Positions 1 through 11,235 are shown, numbered from the stretch's first letter. The stretch: 37,509 nucleotides of DNA from Coriolopsis trogii (GCA_020543525.1 JAHYIO010000026.1:1-37509); one strand, 5' to 3'. Numbers and translations are program-made. The notes: generated from the sequence alone by a model not told the origin.

Positions 1-206
1 CCGAGGGCGTAGACAGGATACCTCGAACATGCGCTGAGTTCCACTTGGCCAACACGAGCGCGGGCATAGATGAGCGTGTACGTTCCGGTGCTGGAGAATG
101 GGACAACGGTAGCCTCGACGTCATGATAGATATGTTCCTGCCTGTCGTCTTTCAGCGTCGCAGGCGCATGCGGTAGTGTTGCAGTCGAGTTAGCCAGGGG
201 AGGCTT
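1..206 (-). CDS. partial exon, unknown protein (runs off the left edge)
   Basis: One reverse frame stays open from about 206 to the window edge and reads like a real exon: acidic and mixed-polarity sequence followed by a beta-rich stretch around TYTLIYARARVGQVEL. The other two reverse frames are interrupted here. No start codon, splice site or stop could be fixed, and the 3' part lies outside the window. I do not recognise the protein. It may be the last visible exon of a gene continuing to the left. Confidence 0.3.
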
Positions 207-239
207 CCAACTTTGCCCCTGCAGCCACGGGCGGACTGA

Positions 240-1337
240 AGGAGGACAAGTGGGATGGAGAGGGCAGATGACATAGCGTCCTCACCGTAGCGCTGTCCGA
301 GGTCCATGCGGAGTTTTGGGATGACCGAACTCTTCCGAAAACGTAGCAACTGTATTCCATCACAAGACAGCAACTATCAACTCCCACTAACCACCGGAAA
401 TTAAGATGCACGTGTGCCGCCCTGGCGGGATCTAAACACGTATATGAATCGGGCCCTGTGATTGGTATGGGAAGCAGGCTTGGAAAAGACCGCAAGAAAC
501 TCTTGGTCCCCAATGACATGCGAGAACACAATGGGTGGGAGGAGGGCCGCGCTCTAGAATCGGCGGTGTTCACAGCAACGGCAAAGGTCAATCAAGAAAC
601 GAACATTGACGGCGGCCATGGAGCGGCAAAGAAGCACTCGGCTGCCGGAGCAGAAGCTCACTCGTAACTCCGCCATTGCTACATGAATTCCAACCGGCGT
701 GATCACGTCCCGAGATTCTGCAGGGACGGAGCCATGGATCTTTTCCTTGTACACCGAAACTGCGCTCTTGCTTCGGCAAAATGTTGGGCTAAAAGCCGGA
801 TAGAAACAGAATTCTACGTACGCGCAAGCACGTATCAATCGGCCACAAGGGTGTGGGGAAAACAATAGTATTAAAGAGGACATGGTAAAACGCCGGGTAT
901 TGGCCTATCTGAAGTCTGACTAAGTGTCCGCGTGCTCATCTCCAAATGACATCGAATGTGGGCGGTCACATGGTGTGTGGCCGACGCTTCGCAATCGCGA
1001 AAGAGGGCACTAAGAGAGGGCGGATACACACAGGAATACACATAGCGGGGGCGGTGAACCATGAGGACAGTGTACTGTGGACGAAACCGAGGGCGGAATA
1101 GAGCAAGAAAGGAAACTGAGACGCTGACTAATCGCACAGAGTGGGTGCTTCGCCTACGGACGCTGAGCGACGTCCGCGGTATGCACACTCAGCACAGCGA
1201 TATGCGCATCATCAGATACATAGGAATAAGGGGACAGACGTGGTACAGAGAGGAGCGCACAAGGTGTTGGTCAAGACTAGTTCTAAAGGAACAATTGGGA
1301 GTGAGGACGGTGCGCCCTGGATAATGGAGCCAGTGGT
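240..1337. other. intergenic, no supported gene
   Basis: Several 60-130 codon open frames lie on both strands but overlap each other, have low-complexity composition and show no consistent splice pattern. I see no repeat, RNA gene or convincing promoter. Short unresolved exons cannot be excluded. Confidence 0.4.
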
Positions 1338-3139
1338 TCAGTTCTTCTTTGCCTTCTTAGCGACGACAGTCACGCGCCGGCGGGTGCCACCTGTGTGAGA
1401 CGACGGAGAGACAGGCTCCTCGGCCGGCGTGCTCACTTCGCTGTGAACTCGCTTTCGCGTCGTCTTCTGCGCCCCGGTGGACGGTTGAATCGTAGGCGAC
1501 TCCTCTTCCTGCTCCGACCCCGCACGAACGAGAATTGTCTCAGACTGAGAAGGCGCGATGCCTGTGTGGCGTCCTCGGGTATCATTCTGCGCCTGCAGCG
1601 ATCAGCGGACGATTGAAGCACGACATGGTACTGAAAACGTACAACATCAACACCCTGATGCGATCCTTCCAGCGGGTAGCACATCCTTCGAGAGAGGCTG
1701 ACTGCGGCCTTGAGGATTCCCAGCGACGATGACTGCTGAGGTGTTGTCCTACAGGAACCTCCTTGTTACACGCAAAACGAAGGAGAGCTGTTGCACAACC
1801 ACTCACAGGAATGTTAGCCTCGCTTAAATCACTCGACGACCACGAGAGTGGGGTGTCAGCGCGTTCCACAGTGGCGTACTGCTCAGCTAGGTCCTCACGG
1901 AGGTTGCGAAATTTTTGAACGTCAGCCGGCCCAAACTGCACTTCGTTCGCCGCTGGTGCAGCATGCGCGACCGAACTGGGCGTCCGATTGGATGGCCGGT
2001 GGATCCTCCTTGAACATAGGGTAATCTTCCGCTAAATCAGGGTGGTCAGAACGCGTCACCGAAAACACAGGATGGGCTCGTTACGCACGCATAAAAACCT
2101 TCTGGCCTGCAGTTAAGCCTTCATGAGGAACCATATCCTCACTATCAACTTCGAAAGTGCCACGACTAGTCAGGAGATCGGGAGAGACTTTGCCGACGCG
2201 GACAAATTCATATGGAGTGAACGTTGTGACCCAATTCTTCGAGCCTATGAAGAACTCGACAGAAAAACTGAACCAAACGATGTCTCCAATCTTGAGAGCC
2301 GCGGGATTGCACTGGGATATGTCGCGCAGTTGACCCTGATGAGGTTCCATGATGGATGGGCGGTCGGGGTTGGGGAAGTACTCGGTACCGTCTCGCGTCG
2401 CGGCGGCAATCCAAGGGTGGAGCTTATACTTCACACCCGCCTCTTTGACGTGAGAGTAGAGTGTGCGTTTCATGAACATTTGGGAGTTCAGAGTGAAACC
2501 GTTGGGCAGATCCCCTTTGCCGTTCTGCCATTCGCGGCGAGGTTTATTGTGTATATTGAAGTCTTTGGTTGACTCGATCAAACTTTCAAACTTCTGAGAC
2601 AAGATTCAGTTCCACAGACGGGGAGTGACTAGTCATGGCGTATCACTCACCTCCTGTGCCTCCCATAGGGTCTTGTCATGCTCGGTGTCAATGCTGTAAG
2701 AAAATTGGCACATGTTGTTGGCAGACGTTTGGCTATGGTTCGTGAGCGATGGAAGAAGGATGGCAGGGGTCAACGCTCACATGCGGTTTTCGGCAAGATT
2801 GGATGGCGCCGTATGACCGGTTGGGACGAAGTTTCCTGTGTCCAAATCCGAGCTCCAACGCCACACACCCACGGTATGGAAGACAGCGGCATTTTTGCTG
2901 CCCGCTTTCACTACCTGGAGGACGCAGATAGTGAAATAACAGAGACTACAGCCAATAAAAGTGCAACATACCAGCCAACGGGGAGCGAACAGATGGCGGG
3001 TATCGACCAGCGGCTGCTCAGATGCAAGGGACTGCAGCGCATCGTTCAGATTGAGATAGCCGTCCTTGAAGGAGACGTTCCGCCAATAATGTAAGGCCTG
3101 CTGAAGGTGAGGGACGGACTGATAGCAAGGAAGGGGCAT
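1338..3139 (-). CDS. conserved Agaricomycete-type hypothetical protein, seven exons
   Basis: Proposed exons on the reverse strand are 3139-2972, 2914-2781, 2693-2651, 2593-2085, 2008-1807, 1735-1643 and 1592-1338; they sum to 1404 nt (467 residues). The first three introns are strong: 2915-2971 GTATGT..CAG, 2694-2780 GTGAGC..ACAG and 2594-2650 GTGAGT..CAG, with matching phases. The large central exon carries the most conserved-looking block, with MEPHQGQLRDISQCNP followed by KIGDIVWFSFSVEF, which I associate from memory with a large repeated Agaricomycete family of unknown function. The C-terminus is Ser/Pro/Glu-rich and ends in a basic AKKAKKN tail that could be nuclear-targeting. The intron at 2009-2084 is the weakest part: a TAA follows exon 4 in frame, and the sequence beyond it still reads like protein. 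An upstream exon before 3139 is possible. No catalytic motif was seen. Confidence 0.6.
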
Positions 3140-3607
3140 GATCGTGTAACGTGAAATGAGGCAAAGCGCATACGAAGGACGGTGTCTTATAGCCTATGTC
3201 ACGTCTCCCTAGAGAGTTAAAGCGCGTGCGGCAGAAGTGGTGTGCTTTGTGTTGCCAGACGACACTCCAGTGATCAAGAACGAACACAGTCGTCCCTCCT
3301 CGCACTGCATTACACATGCACGGAACACAGCGCACACACCTACATGATTGCGCCTACATGGGACAATGATGGCGTGATGAATGAGGGTGATCACGGGAGA
3401 GTTGAGACGCTGGGACTGTGGCGTCATGTGTGGGAAACGTAGGGCATGATGTGCAATGGCGATTGTAGCAATGTCTCCACACGGTCACGAGGACAACGCT
3501 GTCTGAGGTTCTCAGTATTTTCACAGGAGAGTCCGGTGTTTGGGCTAGTAATAAGAACCCGAGGCCTATCACTGAAGGGGAATCTCCCCAGCAGCGAAAG
3601 ACCCACA

Positions 3608-4085
3608 ATGCCTGAACGATTCCGTTCGTTCGCGACGGTCATACATATCAAGACAGCGGAGTTGGTGCGCGAAACCTTGAAGGCATGCGACGTATGTCAA
3701 GTCGTGTGTTCGCACACAACGATATCTGGCAATCATATTCGATACCAGCATGGTGAGCTCCAGCAAAGTGACGCGTGGCAATACGTACCTGACTGCACAC
3801 GTTTTCCTTGCAGTTCACAAAGTGGAAGGTTACATTGTCACCATCCGTGCAACTGCGAGGTCGTCCCGGACCGACCTACGGAACGACACATACCAGGCCA
3901 TCGTGATTGACACTGAGAGGAAGCATGTGGTTCGTCGTGAGTTACTTGTATGGACGACTTGCTCACGGTGTTCGCATCAGGAGGGCATTTTTGTTCCCCT
4001 CGGACACTATCCAGTGTCTGACAATGACGGCGTGAACGCCGAGGCACCACTTGGAAGTGCGACATCGGAGGACAACGTTCGCTGA
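3608..4085 (+). CDS. small two-exon hypothetical protein (138 aa)
   Basis: Exons 3608-3752 and 3814-4085 join in phase 1 across a 61-nt intron with a GTGAGC donor, a CTGAC branch site and a TTTTCCTTGCAG acceptor; the total is 417 nt. The product begins MPERFRSFATVIHIK, has a Cys cluster near residues 28-35 (CDVCQVVC) and another C-x-x-C near the middle of the C-terminal half (TTCSRCSH), then an acidic tail. Two C-x-x-C pairs could bind a metal, but no known zinc-finger spacing is evident. It lies head-to-head with the seven-exon gene ending at 1338 (starts about 470 bp apart). The reverse strand is also partly open here, so the strand choice rests on the intron. Confidence 0.42.
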
Positions 4086-4378
4086 GATGACATACTTGAT
4101 GCTTGGTAGTTAGAAAGCATGCATGTACATCTATTGGCAACTATACTGCATGATGCAAGCCAGGAAGTAGCGTATGAGGTTGGTGGAAGACAGTGAGAAG
4201 CCTAGTGCCACGTCTGGCGGTTGTGTATGTTCAGACTGGTCATAGTTATTCTCCGGCGGGCAGGACACTGTTATGACAACCACCGCGCGCGACGATGGAT
4301 ATGTAAATCAAGGCGCTAGAAACGGTGAGGAGGATTTGCGAGGACTGTAGAGCCCACAAGATGTACAGGTGTTGAATG
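4086..4378. other. intergenic, nothing recognised
   Basis: Spacer between the small forward gene and the MITE. Only short overlapping frames are present, and no repeat or regulatory pattern was identified. Confidence 0.4.
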
Positions 4379-4386
4379 GCCGCGCA
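4379..4386. repeat. target-site duplication, left copy (GCCGCGCA)
   Basis: The 8 bases directly before the element are identical to the 8 bases directly after it (4681-4688). An 8-bp duplication is the signature of hAT-superfamily insertion. Confidence 0.85.
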
Positions 4387-4680
4387 TAGGGCATGGCACG
4401 GGTCGCCACGGGTGCGGGTACAGGTGGAGGAGAAAGTAATCCGCGCAAACCCCGTACCCGCAGGCGGGTACCCGTGTACCCGTGAGAGGCTCTGTATGAC
4501 CATGCAGCAGCGTGCTGCAACCGCTTCGTGTGCACCTTTCTGAGGCGTACTATACACTCACAGGGTTGATTCGTCTGGCCATCGAGGCTGTCACCACAGA
4601 CGACATCGCGTTTCGCATCCCTGAGAGTAGCTCACGGGTACGGGTCGGGTCTACCTGTACCCGACCCGAGCCATACCCTA
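4387..4680. mobile_element. hAT-like MITE, 294 bp, with GGGTAC-type subterminal repeats
   Basis: The element begins TAGGGCATGGCACGGGTC and ends GACCCGAGCCATACCCTA; these termini are near-perfect inverted repeats of about 18 bp. It is flanked by a perfect 8-bp duplication, GCCGCGCA, at 4379-4386 and 4681-4688. Inside each end are clustered GGGTACGGGT / ACCCGTACCC units, including a small hairpin where TACCCGC and GCGGGTA face each other across two bases near 4460. There is no transposase, so it is non-autonomous and must have been mobilised in trans. The 8-bp duplication and TAGGG start fit hAT. A related larger element lies at 24784-25607. Confidence 0.85.
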
Positions 4681-4688
4681 GCCGCGCA
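4681..4688. repeat. target-site duplication, right copy (GCCGCGCA)
   Basis: Identical to 4379-4386 on the other side of the element; the match is exact over all 8 bases, which suggests a fairly recent insertion. Confidence 0.85.
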
Positions 4689-4947
4689 GTGTAGATTGGC
4701 AGCATATCAACATGTCAATTGGGTAGTTTGAAACAGAGGCGCAAGAACGAAACTGGCGATATCCATATCGCCGGTGACCACAGGGTGCGGACCATAGAAT
4801 AACGACGTGCATACTAGCGCAGGTATCACGACAAAAGGAGTCTTGTCAGCGGACACAGTGCTGCGCAACCCAAGGCACGAAGGACAGTATCGCGTAATCG
4901 GAGTACGATCAGAGTACAATGTAACAAGAAGTCACAACAAACGCTAG

Positions 4948-6357
4948 TCATATATTCTCTACCTCTGTAGAGGCCTCAGTGTCATAACCATCAAAGTTAT
5001 CATCCGGGTCACGCCCCAACCCGTACAGAAACTCCACCGCAGGCTGGATGGACCGATATTCCGGAAAATGTCTCACTGGATCAGTGATGTAGGCAATGGA
5101 GCTAGACCGACCATATGAGACCAGCGCGTGGTACGGGCAAAACGTGAGCAGACCTGTACATGAACCGTGGGCCAACTCGAAGGGCAGCGCCGGTAGGAAC
5201 GACCCCATACCCGGTGTGAAGAACCTCAAACGAGTATGGTGAAACCGATGGCGTGGTTACCTTGAATAGGCCTGCAGTTGGTCAATAACTATACTTCAGT
5301 TGAGATTCACAGGCACATACAAGTGCGAGCATGTGCGTAAGGGAGGACCCATGTATAGGCGTCGCCCACATTGCGCTTCCATACACACAGCTCGCGAATG
5401 TCTGGAGGAGAATGTTCTGCGCGTAGAATACGGAAGCCGCGTGAATGATACTTGGAAATCCACTCCTGGGTAGCGGTGGTTTCCGTAGTCAGATCTTGAC
5501 AGGTCGCCATGACATTGTGAACAAAAGTGGACCGGGGAAACAAGGATAGCGCGTAGGTCGCAGTCATGATATTCATGACCCCCGCTGTATGCCGTCGCGG
5601 CGTCAGAAAACACCAATGGAATGTGTGTCGACGATAACTCACTGGAGTGGAAGTTGTTGATTAGGTATTCTCCAGGATCTCCATTGATGACCGTGAGCTG
5701 AATCCGACGCCCGGTCAAGATGGGTCCGCAGTCACGCGAGCGGACGAAGTGGAAGGTCATGATATCGGATGCGCGGCGACCGGAGGTAATGTTGGAATGG
5801 CCTTGCAACGAGCAGCATGTCGCGCCAAAAGCCAAAGCCGCGGCGTCGAAGAGTTGGTGTCCTCCGTCTGGGCTTTGATATTGAAAGTCCTGTCGCCTGA
5901 AGTACCGACCAGCCGGAAGGACACCATGGAGAGGTACGTAGACGTTCAAATCTGACGGTGGGTACATGCGTCTGCCGAGGAATTGTTGAGCCTCCGATCC
6001 CGACACCACACCGGAGCACGCTTCCAGCATGCGGAGGAAGTTGGATACGTCGCAGAACCAGCGGCGAAAGTGATCTTTGACGTTCCATTTCCGGCGAATA
6101 TAGCCCTCCACCGCGTAGAACAGGGAAGAACAGACGGGACGCAAGAGGATGATGACATCCGGTGTCCAAATGTTGAAGCAATGATCAATGGAGTCGAGTG
6201 GGGCGAGAAGAAGGAACGATTCCAGGTGGGATAAGCGCGGACCCGTAGCCACGTCAATGCCGCGAATAGGAGGGGACGAAGGCAGCAGGTTGACGTCCTT
6301 CGAGCACAACCTAGTGAGACTGCGGCAAAGGAGGACATTAGAGGGAACACATACCAT
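4948..6357 (-). CDS. F-box protein with nucleotidyltransferase-like domain, copy 1
   Basis: Proposed exons are 6357-5643, 5584-5321, 5271-5122 and 5075-4948, totalling 1257 nt (418 residues). The first intron (5585-5642) has a GTGAGT donor, CTGAC branch and ACAG acceptor and joins in phase 1; the second (5272-5320) is GTATGT..GCAG; the third (5076-5121, GTCTCA donor) is weaker. The N-terminal third has an F-box-like helical stretch (WTPDVIILLRPVCSSLFYAV). It is followed by a nucleotidyltransferase-type signature: GVVSGSEAQQFL, then SDLNVYVP where related copies have D-x-D. The second acidic residue is Asn here, so the metal-binding pair is incomplete. F-box proteins normally couple substrates to SCF ubiquitin ligases. 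The role of the attached NTase-like fold is not known to me. The start at 6357 is chosen as the ATG nearest the F-box; 6381 is an alternative. Confidence 0.68.
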
Positions 6358-6975
6358 TATGCCTGACTGATCGTATTGCATTCGAGTATACCGAGGGGAG
6401 GATGAAGAGAGATGCGAGAAGGATACGGGTGTGATGGAACATATACTAAAGACCTTGTGTGGAACTGTTGTTGCTTCACTCGCGCGCAATATCTGCCCGT
6501 GTGGGTACTGTATGGATGCCTCCCAAGTGGGCGCCGATTCTCCGGCAGAGAAGTGGTGGGATACATCAGAAGGCAAACATGGGGACAGATGGAACGCAAT
6601 TGTCGCGTCATGAACGTTGGTGGTGAGAAGTCGTCGTGCGCCCAAGTCACCGGCAGTGGTCTCGATGCTTCCTTGCACACATGATGGAGTGTCGGTGCGG
6701 TGAATTACGCAAGCTTTCGAAGTACAAGTCACGCGGAATAATATGCGAAGTGCGCACGAAACACGGCGTGACCGAGGGACGGTGAAGGCTGGAAGCTGGT
6801 AGCCGAGCAGTGGAGACAGCCAAACATGCGCTATTGTATGCTACGCGTATATTGCATGTCGGGGTGCGGGTTTTGCGACATGTGAATGACTTTGGTACGC
6901 GATGGTAGAAGGGTCAATGGTAGTCATCGTTGGGATATTCAAAACATTACACATTCAAGGCCGGTAAGTGTACAG
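6358..6975. other. intergenic spacer between two reverse F-box genes
   Basis: The long reverse frame of copy 1 stays open upstream to 6732, but this extension has no domain character and is probably 5' UTR or promoter. Nothing else is recognisable. Confidence 0.35.
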
Positions 6976-8190
6976 CTACACTTGACCGTGGTCGCTCTGA
7001 TGAGCATGAGTCACCCATAGGGGAGACTTACAGGCATCTGCTAGATCCCACCCCTTATCCCTGTCCACGCTCCGGACCCACATGCGAAGTCCAACGACGA
7101 AATATCGCAGACGCGGATGGAGAAGGCATTCGGCGTGCTCCGAGGACCAGTGTGCCAACAGAGTTTCTTTGCGCACCGACAGTTGCCCGTGATTAACAGC
7201 AACGACTTCAACGCCAGGTCGCGTCCTCACCATACTCAATGCCGCGTCCTACCACCATCGTTGTGAGCCAAGATAACGCCACCCAAGGACGTAGCTCACC
7301 AAGAACGTTGCAAGAGCATGACCGACATCAACGGTTATATCCAAATACTCCAATGACGGGAAGGACACGAAGATGGCTTGGAACAGGGCTTGACGATCTC
7401 CTCGATCATGCCAGTCAAACGCCAACCGACGTAGATCTGGGGACCTCCAAGGAGCTTGCGCCCTGAAAAACTTCGCTGCTGGTCCAGGCATGAGTGGGCG
7501 CTCTAGGACGACGGTGTGAATGGAACGATGGCGCATGAATGCTTCAACGATGGGAAGGCGAGTGGACCTGATGCTTCTGAGAGACGGGAGCGTCAAGGGT
7601 TGATAGGTCGCAGAGGGGAAAGTCGATGACGGCAATATGATGAGCTCGGCTCGCATGAGAATGTCAAGGGCAACGGGAACAGATGCTGCTTCTATGTCGA
7701 TTCGAAGGTGTCGGAGACGAACGGCCGCGCGCAACATATTGGCAAGGAGAGGGAGTCCACGGAAATCTTCCCGAATTCCGTAGGATGAGTAATTGAACGT
7801 CACGAGGTGATATGCGTAGCCACCGGCGTGATACAAGTCCATGGGAGAGGTCGCGGTGCGGATAAGGGCGCCGAGTATCCTTGCTGGGTGGTCGACGTCC
7901 ATGCCAGACAGCTCGTGGGGATGAAACCGAACGCTGAGCGAGCGATACAGGAGTGGGGCGACAACGCGATGCAACTCTCTACTGCAAAGGAGCATGGCAT
8001 GCCTGTCGGTACGGCAGAGTAGCTGTGCGATGGCGTAGACAATGTCCGAGGGGACGGAGATTGTTCTCAGACGTGTGAGATCTGTTGCAGGAGTTTCTGC
8101 CGCAAGAAAGGGAAACAGAGTCAGTTCGAGGCATACAAAGGATCGAACGTTGCACACCATCGAACTGCTCTCCATTGGAAGTTGAGACAA
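6976..8190 (-). CDS. F-box / leucine-rich-repeat-type protein
   Basis: Exon 7300-8190 and exon 6976-7248 join in phase 0 across a 51-nt intron (GTGAGC..GGTAG). The F-box-like helices are at the motif SVPSDIVYAIAQLLCRTDRH followed by LLCSRELHRVVAPLLYRSL, a pattern very common in Agaricomycete F-box proteins. After it comes a region of LRR-like segments (RLRHLRIDI, LPSLRSIRSTRLPIVEAFM, FPSLEYLDITVDV). The last exon is helical and ends at a TAG. The expected role is substrate recognition in an SCF E3 ligase, but the substrate is unknown. The 5' end is uncertain: a possible upstream exon reaches about 8285, with a short intron (GTATGC donor, CTGAC branch) inside the first part of the listed frame. 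Confidence 0.68.
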
Positions 8191-8591
8191 TGACGGGTTG
8201 AAAGGTCGACATGCTAGGCAGGGAGAAGACTTGACACTTAGAAGATGCGAATGTATCTGCTGGGTGCTGTTGGGTCTCCATCATGAGGAAGAGGATGTTT
8301 GCGTACGATGGAACGGGGGAGGTGGAAATTGTGCGATCCAAGAACTATCAGTGATCGGTTCAGGAATAAAACAAACGGCGGCGAGCAGCTTACGACAAGT
8401 CCGTGAGCAATGTGTCCTTCGGTCGCACCGGTCAGAAGTCAAGCGAGTCAATGAGCGCTGCAGGGATCACACGCAACAGATGACGTGCCATATGCCCTAT
8501 TGCTCACGGGGCCGATTAAAATGATTTCAGATGATGCACGGTGAACTCTTGGCCTATCCGAAGTTCGGCACTCGACATACACAACCGCAAT

Positions 8592-9294
8592 ATGGGCGAT
8601 AATATTCCCGTAGGCCAGATGGCGACGCCGCAGGGGATTTTGGCGCAGCTACAGATAAATGAACACGAGTGGTGGGATGATGCGACGTACTCTCCCAGCG
8701 ATCCCCATCGCCTAATAAAGCGCATCCCAACCAAGTCCAACCAGGTGCGTCTTCGTAGAGTTGACAACATTGTGCAATGAATACTGAGCCTGTCCGTTAG
8801 GATGCATATTGCTATAAGCTTGTTTGGTGTTCAACACACTGTCCTGGTGCCAAATCAGACCGAGTGCACGTGGAGTCTGGCGCAGATACAAATGATCGAC
8901 ATGACCGAGGAGGGCCAGCGTCCCCAGACATCATGTGAGTATCGGCCCCGAGGCTACTCATGGTCCGGAGGACATGGAGGTTGAGGAATCGGATACAGGG
9001 GCATTGAGTATTGTTCCCCAGGACGGGACAATCGAGGAGTCCGATCTCGTAACGCTGACATCCATTGAGTGGGTGTGCAGCACCGACGAGGTATGAAGCA
9101 CATCCGATGCGATAGCTCGCTGTATGCTTACAACGAGCCAGCCCGCCAGAATGATCACCCTGGCGAAGCTCCATCGTGGGCAAGGTGGGCAACACCGAGT
9201 GCACTGTTTAAAATTCCCCAACAGTCAAGCCTTCGCAAGCTGGACGACCCTCTATGCCACAATAAAGAATGTGTACTACGAGCAAACGCAGTGA
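8592..9294 (+). CDS. spliced hypothetical protein, unknown function
   Basis: The first exon runs from ATG 8592 to about 8771 and encodes a sequence with HEWWDDATYSPSDPHRLIKR and NQVRLRRVDNIV. A later acidic exon (about 8940-9090) contains EEDMEVEESD-like residues and ends at a GTATGA donor. An exon starting after a CCAG near 9143 joins it in phase 0 and encodes KLHRGQGGQHRVHCLKF to a TGA at 9292-9294. The central exon or exons between 8772 and 8940 are unresolved: there is a GTGAGT donor at 8935, but two frames look coding. I do not recognise the family. The reverse strand here is also partly open but gives no consistent spliced product. Confidence 0.48.
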
Positions 9295-10100
9295 CTTTCT
9301 TGCATGCGGTGGACGCTGGAAGGAGGGCAGTTGGGTAGACCGTATTGGCGTGATTGATTAGAAAGACATCTGCGGCTGAGAAAGCAGTCGCGTTTGCGGG
9401 CGGAGAGCAATGCAACCATAATACGGCAGCCGATTGATTGTTGCGACGATGTTAACCATGTGTAGAGAAAATAATTCATAGAGGTCGCGCTGTGTGCCAT
9501 AGGAACGAGATACGGACCGGCACGCACTGAATGACGCCGACGTCTACAGATTTCTTCGGTTCCCTGAATGATGGGAACGGAATACGTGGCTCGTCGAGCT
9601 TCATAGTCGAGCGATGACCAGATGCGCCTGTTGCAAAAGGTTTTGATCTCCAGTGTCAGCAGACGAACTGTACATCCAATGTACTAGGACAACGTTACAT
9701 TGTCCAAGCGTCGCCGACAGACACGTCTGAACTGCAAACCGGGGAGGAACTGCTGTACGTTTCACAACACTGATGTGACAGCACTGGACTGGTGACTAAA
9801 TGCACGGAGCACTCATCCTGAGGTGACGTGATTGAACCGTTAAGAGCGAGTGGGAGAAGTGGTAGGGGAGCATGTGGTCTCGGTTGAGGTATAATTCATT
9901 GTGATTCAATTCCAAGCGAAGTCAGCTTATCATGCACATGAAATACGAGAGCATGATACGCCTTCACCCCACCACCTAACGACCAAACGACCTTCGCCTC
10001 CCCTCGCTTCCCCTCGCCCCCGTCACCTGCCTCCCCCTACACAGACGGCGCTACATATACACGCATCCAGACATCTACTTCCAACGCATATCGCCGTACG
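9295..10100. other. intergenic, promoter side of the 10.1-kb gene
   Basis: No supported coding region. The right part contains the TATA-like and C/T-rich elements listed separately. Short frames at 9276-9527 on the reverse strand lack any consistent splice pattern. Confidence 0.4.
9890..10040 (+). promoter_or_regulatory. TATA-like box and C/T-rich tract upstream of the forward gene
   Basis: A TATAATT-like sequence near 9891 is followed by a long pyrimidine-rich stretch at about 9960-10035 (repeated CCCCTCG units). The first ATG of the following gene is at 10101. C/T-rich tracts just upstream of the transcription start are common in strongly expressed filamentous-fungal genes. The assignment is by position and composition only. 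Confidence 0.4.
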
Positions 10101-10590
10101 ATGCCACTGGGGACTTTATTCTCTTGCCCTGCGGCAGACTGGATGGATGTCACCTGCAAAGCAAGCACGCGCGAGCCAACCGCGGAGTGGCAACGCATTG
10201 CAGTCGTAGTGGCACAATTATTTGACAATCGCAGTACGGTGTGATTTGGTGGGCATGCCTTAGGGTTGCGAAACTGACAACACAACATAGGTTGGTTAAT
10301 ACTTTCCCAGGGAGACAATCCGCCTTTCTCCTCCATCGTGATTCGGCCTGAAGGCTTCCTAAACCTCGACGAGGTGAGTAGTCACTCTGCGCTGTACAAA
10401 CCCCAAAAGCTCGAGAGTACACTTGCAGGGGATGTTGACCATTACCGTCTACTCCACGCGCGGGGTCAACGGAGTGAGGTACATTCAGAAGTTCAGAATG
10501 TATACCTCTAAGGAATTCTGGGGCCTTGCGTCTACGCTGATGGGAGCACGCGCTGCGGCAGCAAGCAGTATAGTCATAACTGAAGGGTAA
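10101..10590 (+). CDS. small three-exon hypothetical protein (125 aa)
   Basis: Exons 10101-10233, 10291-10373 and 10429-10590 total 378 nt. Intron 1 (10234-10290) has a GTACGG donor, an AACTGAC branch and ACATAG acceptor in phase 1; intron 2 (10374-10428) is GTGAGT..TTGCAG in phase 0. The product contains PAADWMDVTCKAS, then a beta-rich core (SSIVIRPEGFLNL, MLTITVYSTRGVNGVRYIQKF) and a short Ala-rich C-terminus. No signal peptide or known motif is visible. A C/T-rich promoter lies upstream. A further exon could extend the gene to 10857, where a compatible open frame ends, but this needs a different last donor. Confidence 0.55.
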
Positions 10591-10969
10591 TGGTAGTGCT
10601 ACACGAACACCTGGTACGAAGATGGAGTACGATGTTCGAGGGCGCAGGCCCCGTGTGGAAGAGTCATGCCAACGCGCACCCCCCTGGATACAAAAAATGT
10701 AGTCCCCAACGAATCAGGAGGGGGTCGAATAGAGGATTTCGGAACATGCATGTCAACCGAATGGAAGTATTCTCGCGCAACACATAAGCTGGATGATCAA
10801 TACGACATGGCCGGCATTACACATCATACGCTTCCTACTGAGATGGCGCGCGATTAGAGAGAGAAAGGAAATCTTCATGATTTTCCTGCGTGAGGCAAGA
10901 CGTATTGTGTATGTATATACTCAGGAGTAATAAGTGAGTACTCAAGGCGTGCCATCATGATTGAGACGT

Positions 10970-11235
10970 ACGATGCGGAGTAGAGTCGTTGGCATAGAAC
11001 TGGATGTGAACGTGTGCATGCGATATTGGCTCTGCACAGGGTTCCCTTGTTTCGGCGTGTCCATCCCTCCTGCTCCTCTTGCCTGGTATGGTGGCAGTCG
11101 AGGATTCGACGGCGGTCATCGGCATTGAGTGCGATAGTGGTGTCGCCGATCTTGGTGAACGCGCCGGGCGCCGGAATGAAGCGCGGCTGTGCCCTCGAAG
11201 GTGCCAACGGCGTCTTCGACGGTTGGGATCAGAAA
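10970..11235 (-). CDS. gene fragment A, Pro-rich unknown protein
   Basis: A reverse frame encodes a Pro/Ser-rich stretch and then PAPGAFTKIGDTTIALNADD followed by a run of Arg and charged residues. It resembles a second reverse stretch at 11640-11765 (fragment B) at protein level, which favours this strand over the overlapping forward frame. There is no ATG or clear splice site at either end, so it is an exon or a remnant. I do not recognise the family. The forward strand (11014-11496) is also open for 160 codons, and one of the two must be a shadow. Confidence 0.33.

Noticed and set aside
5307..5642. Separate 111-residue gene
   Set aside because: It is exon 2 of the F-box/NTase copy 1 gene read with intron sequence at its 5' end; phase across 5585-5642 joins it to the upstream exon.
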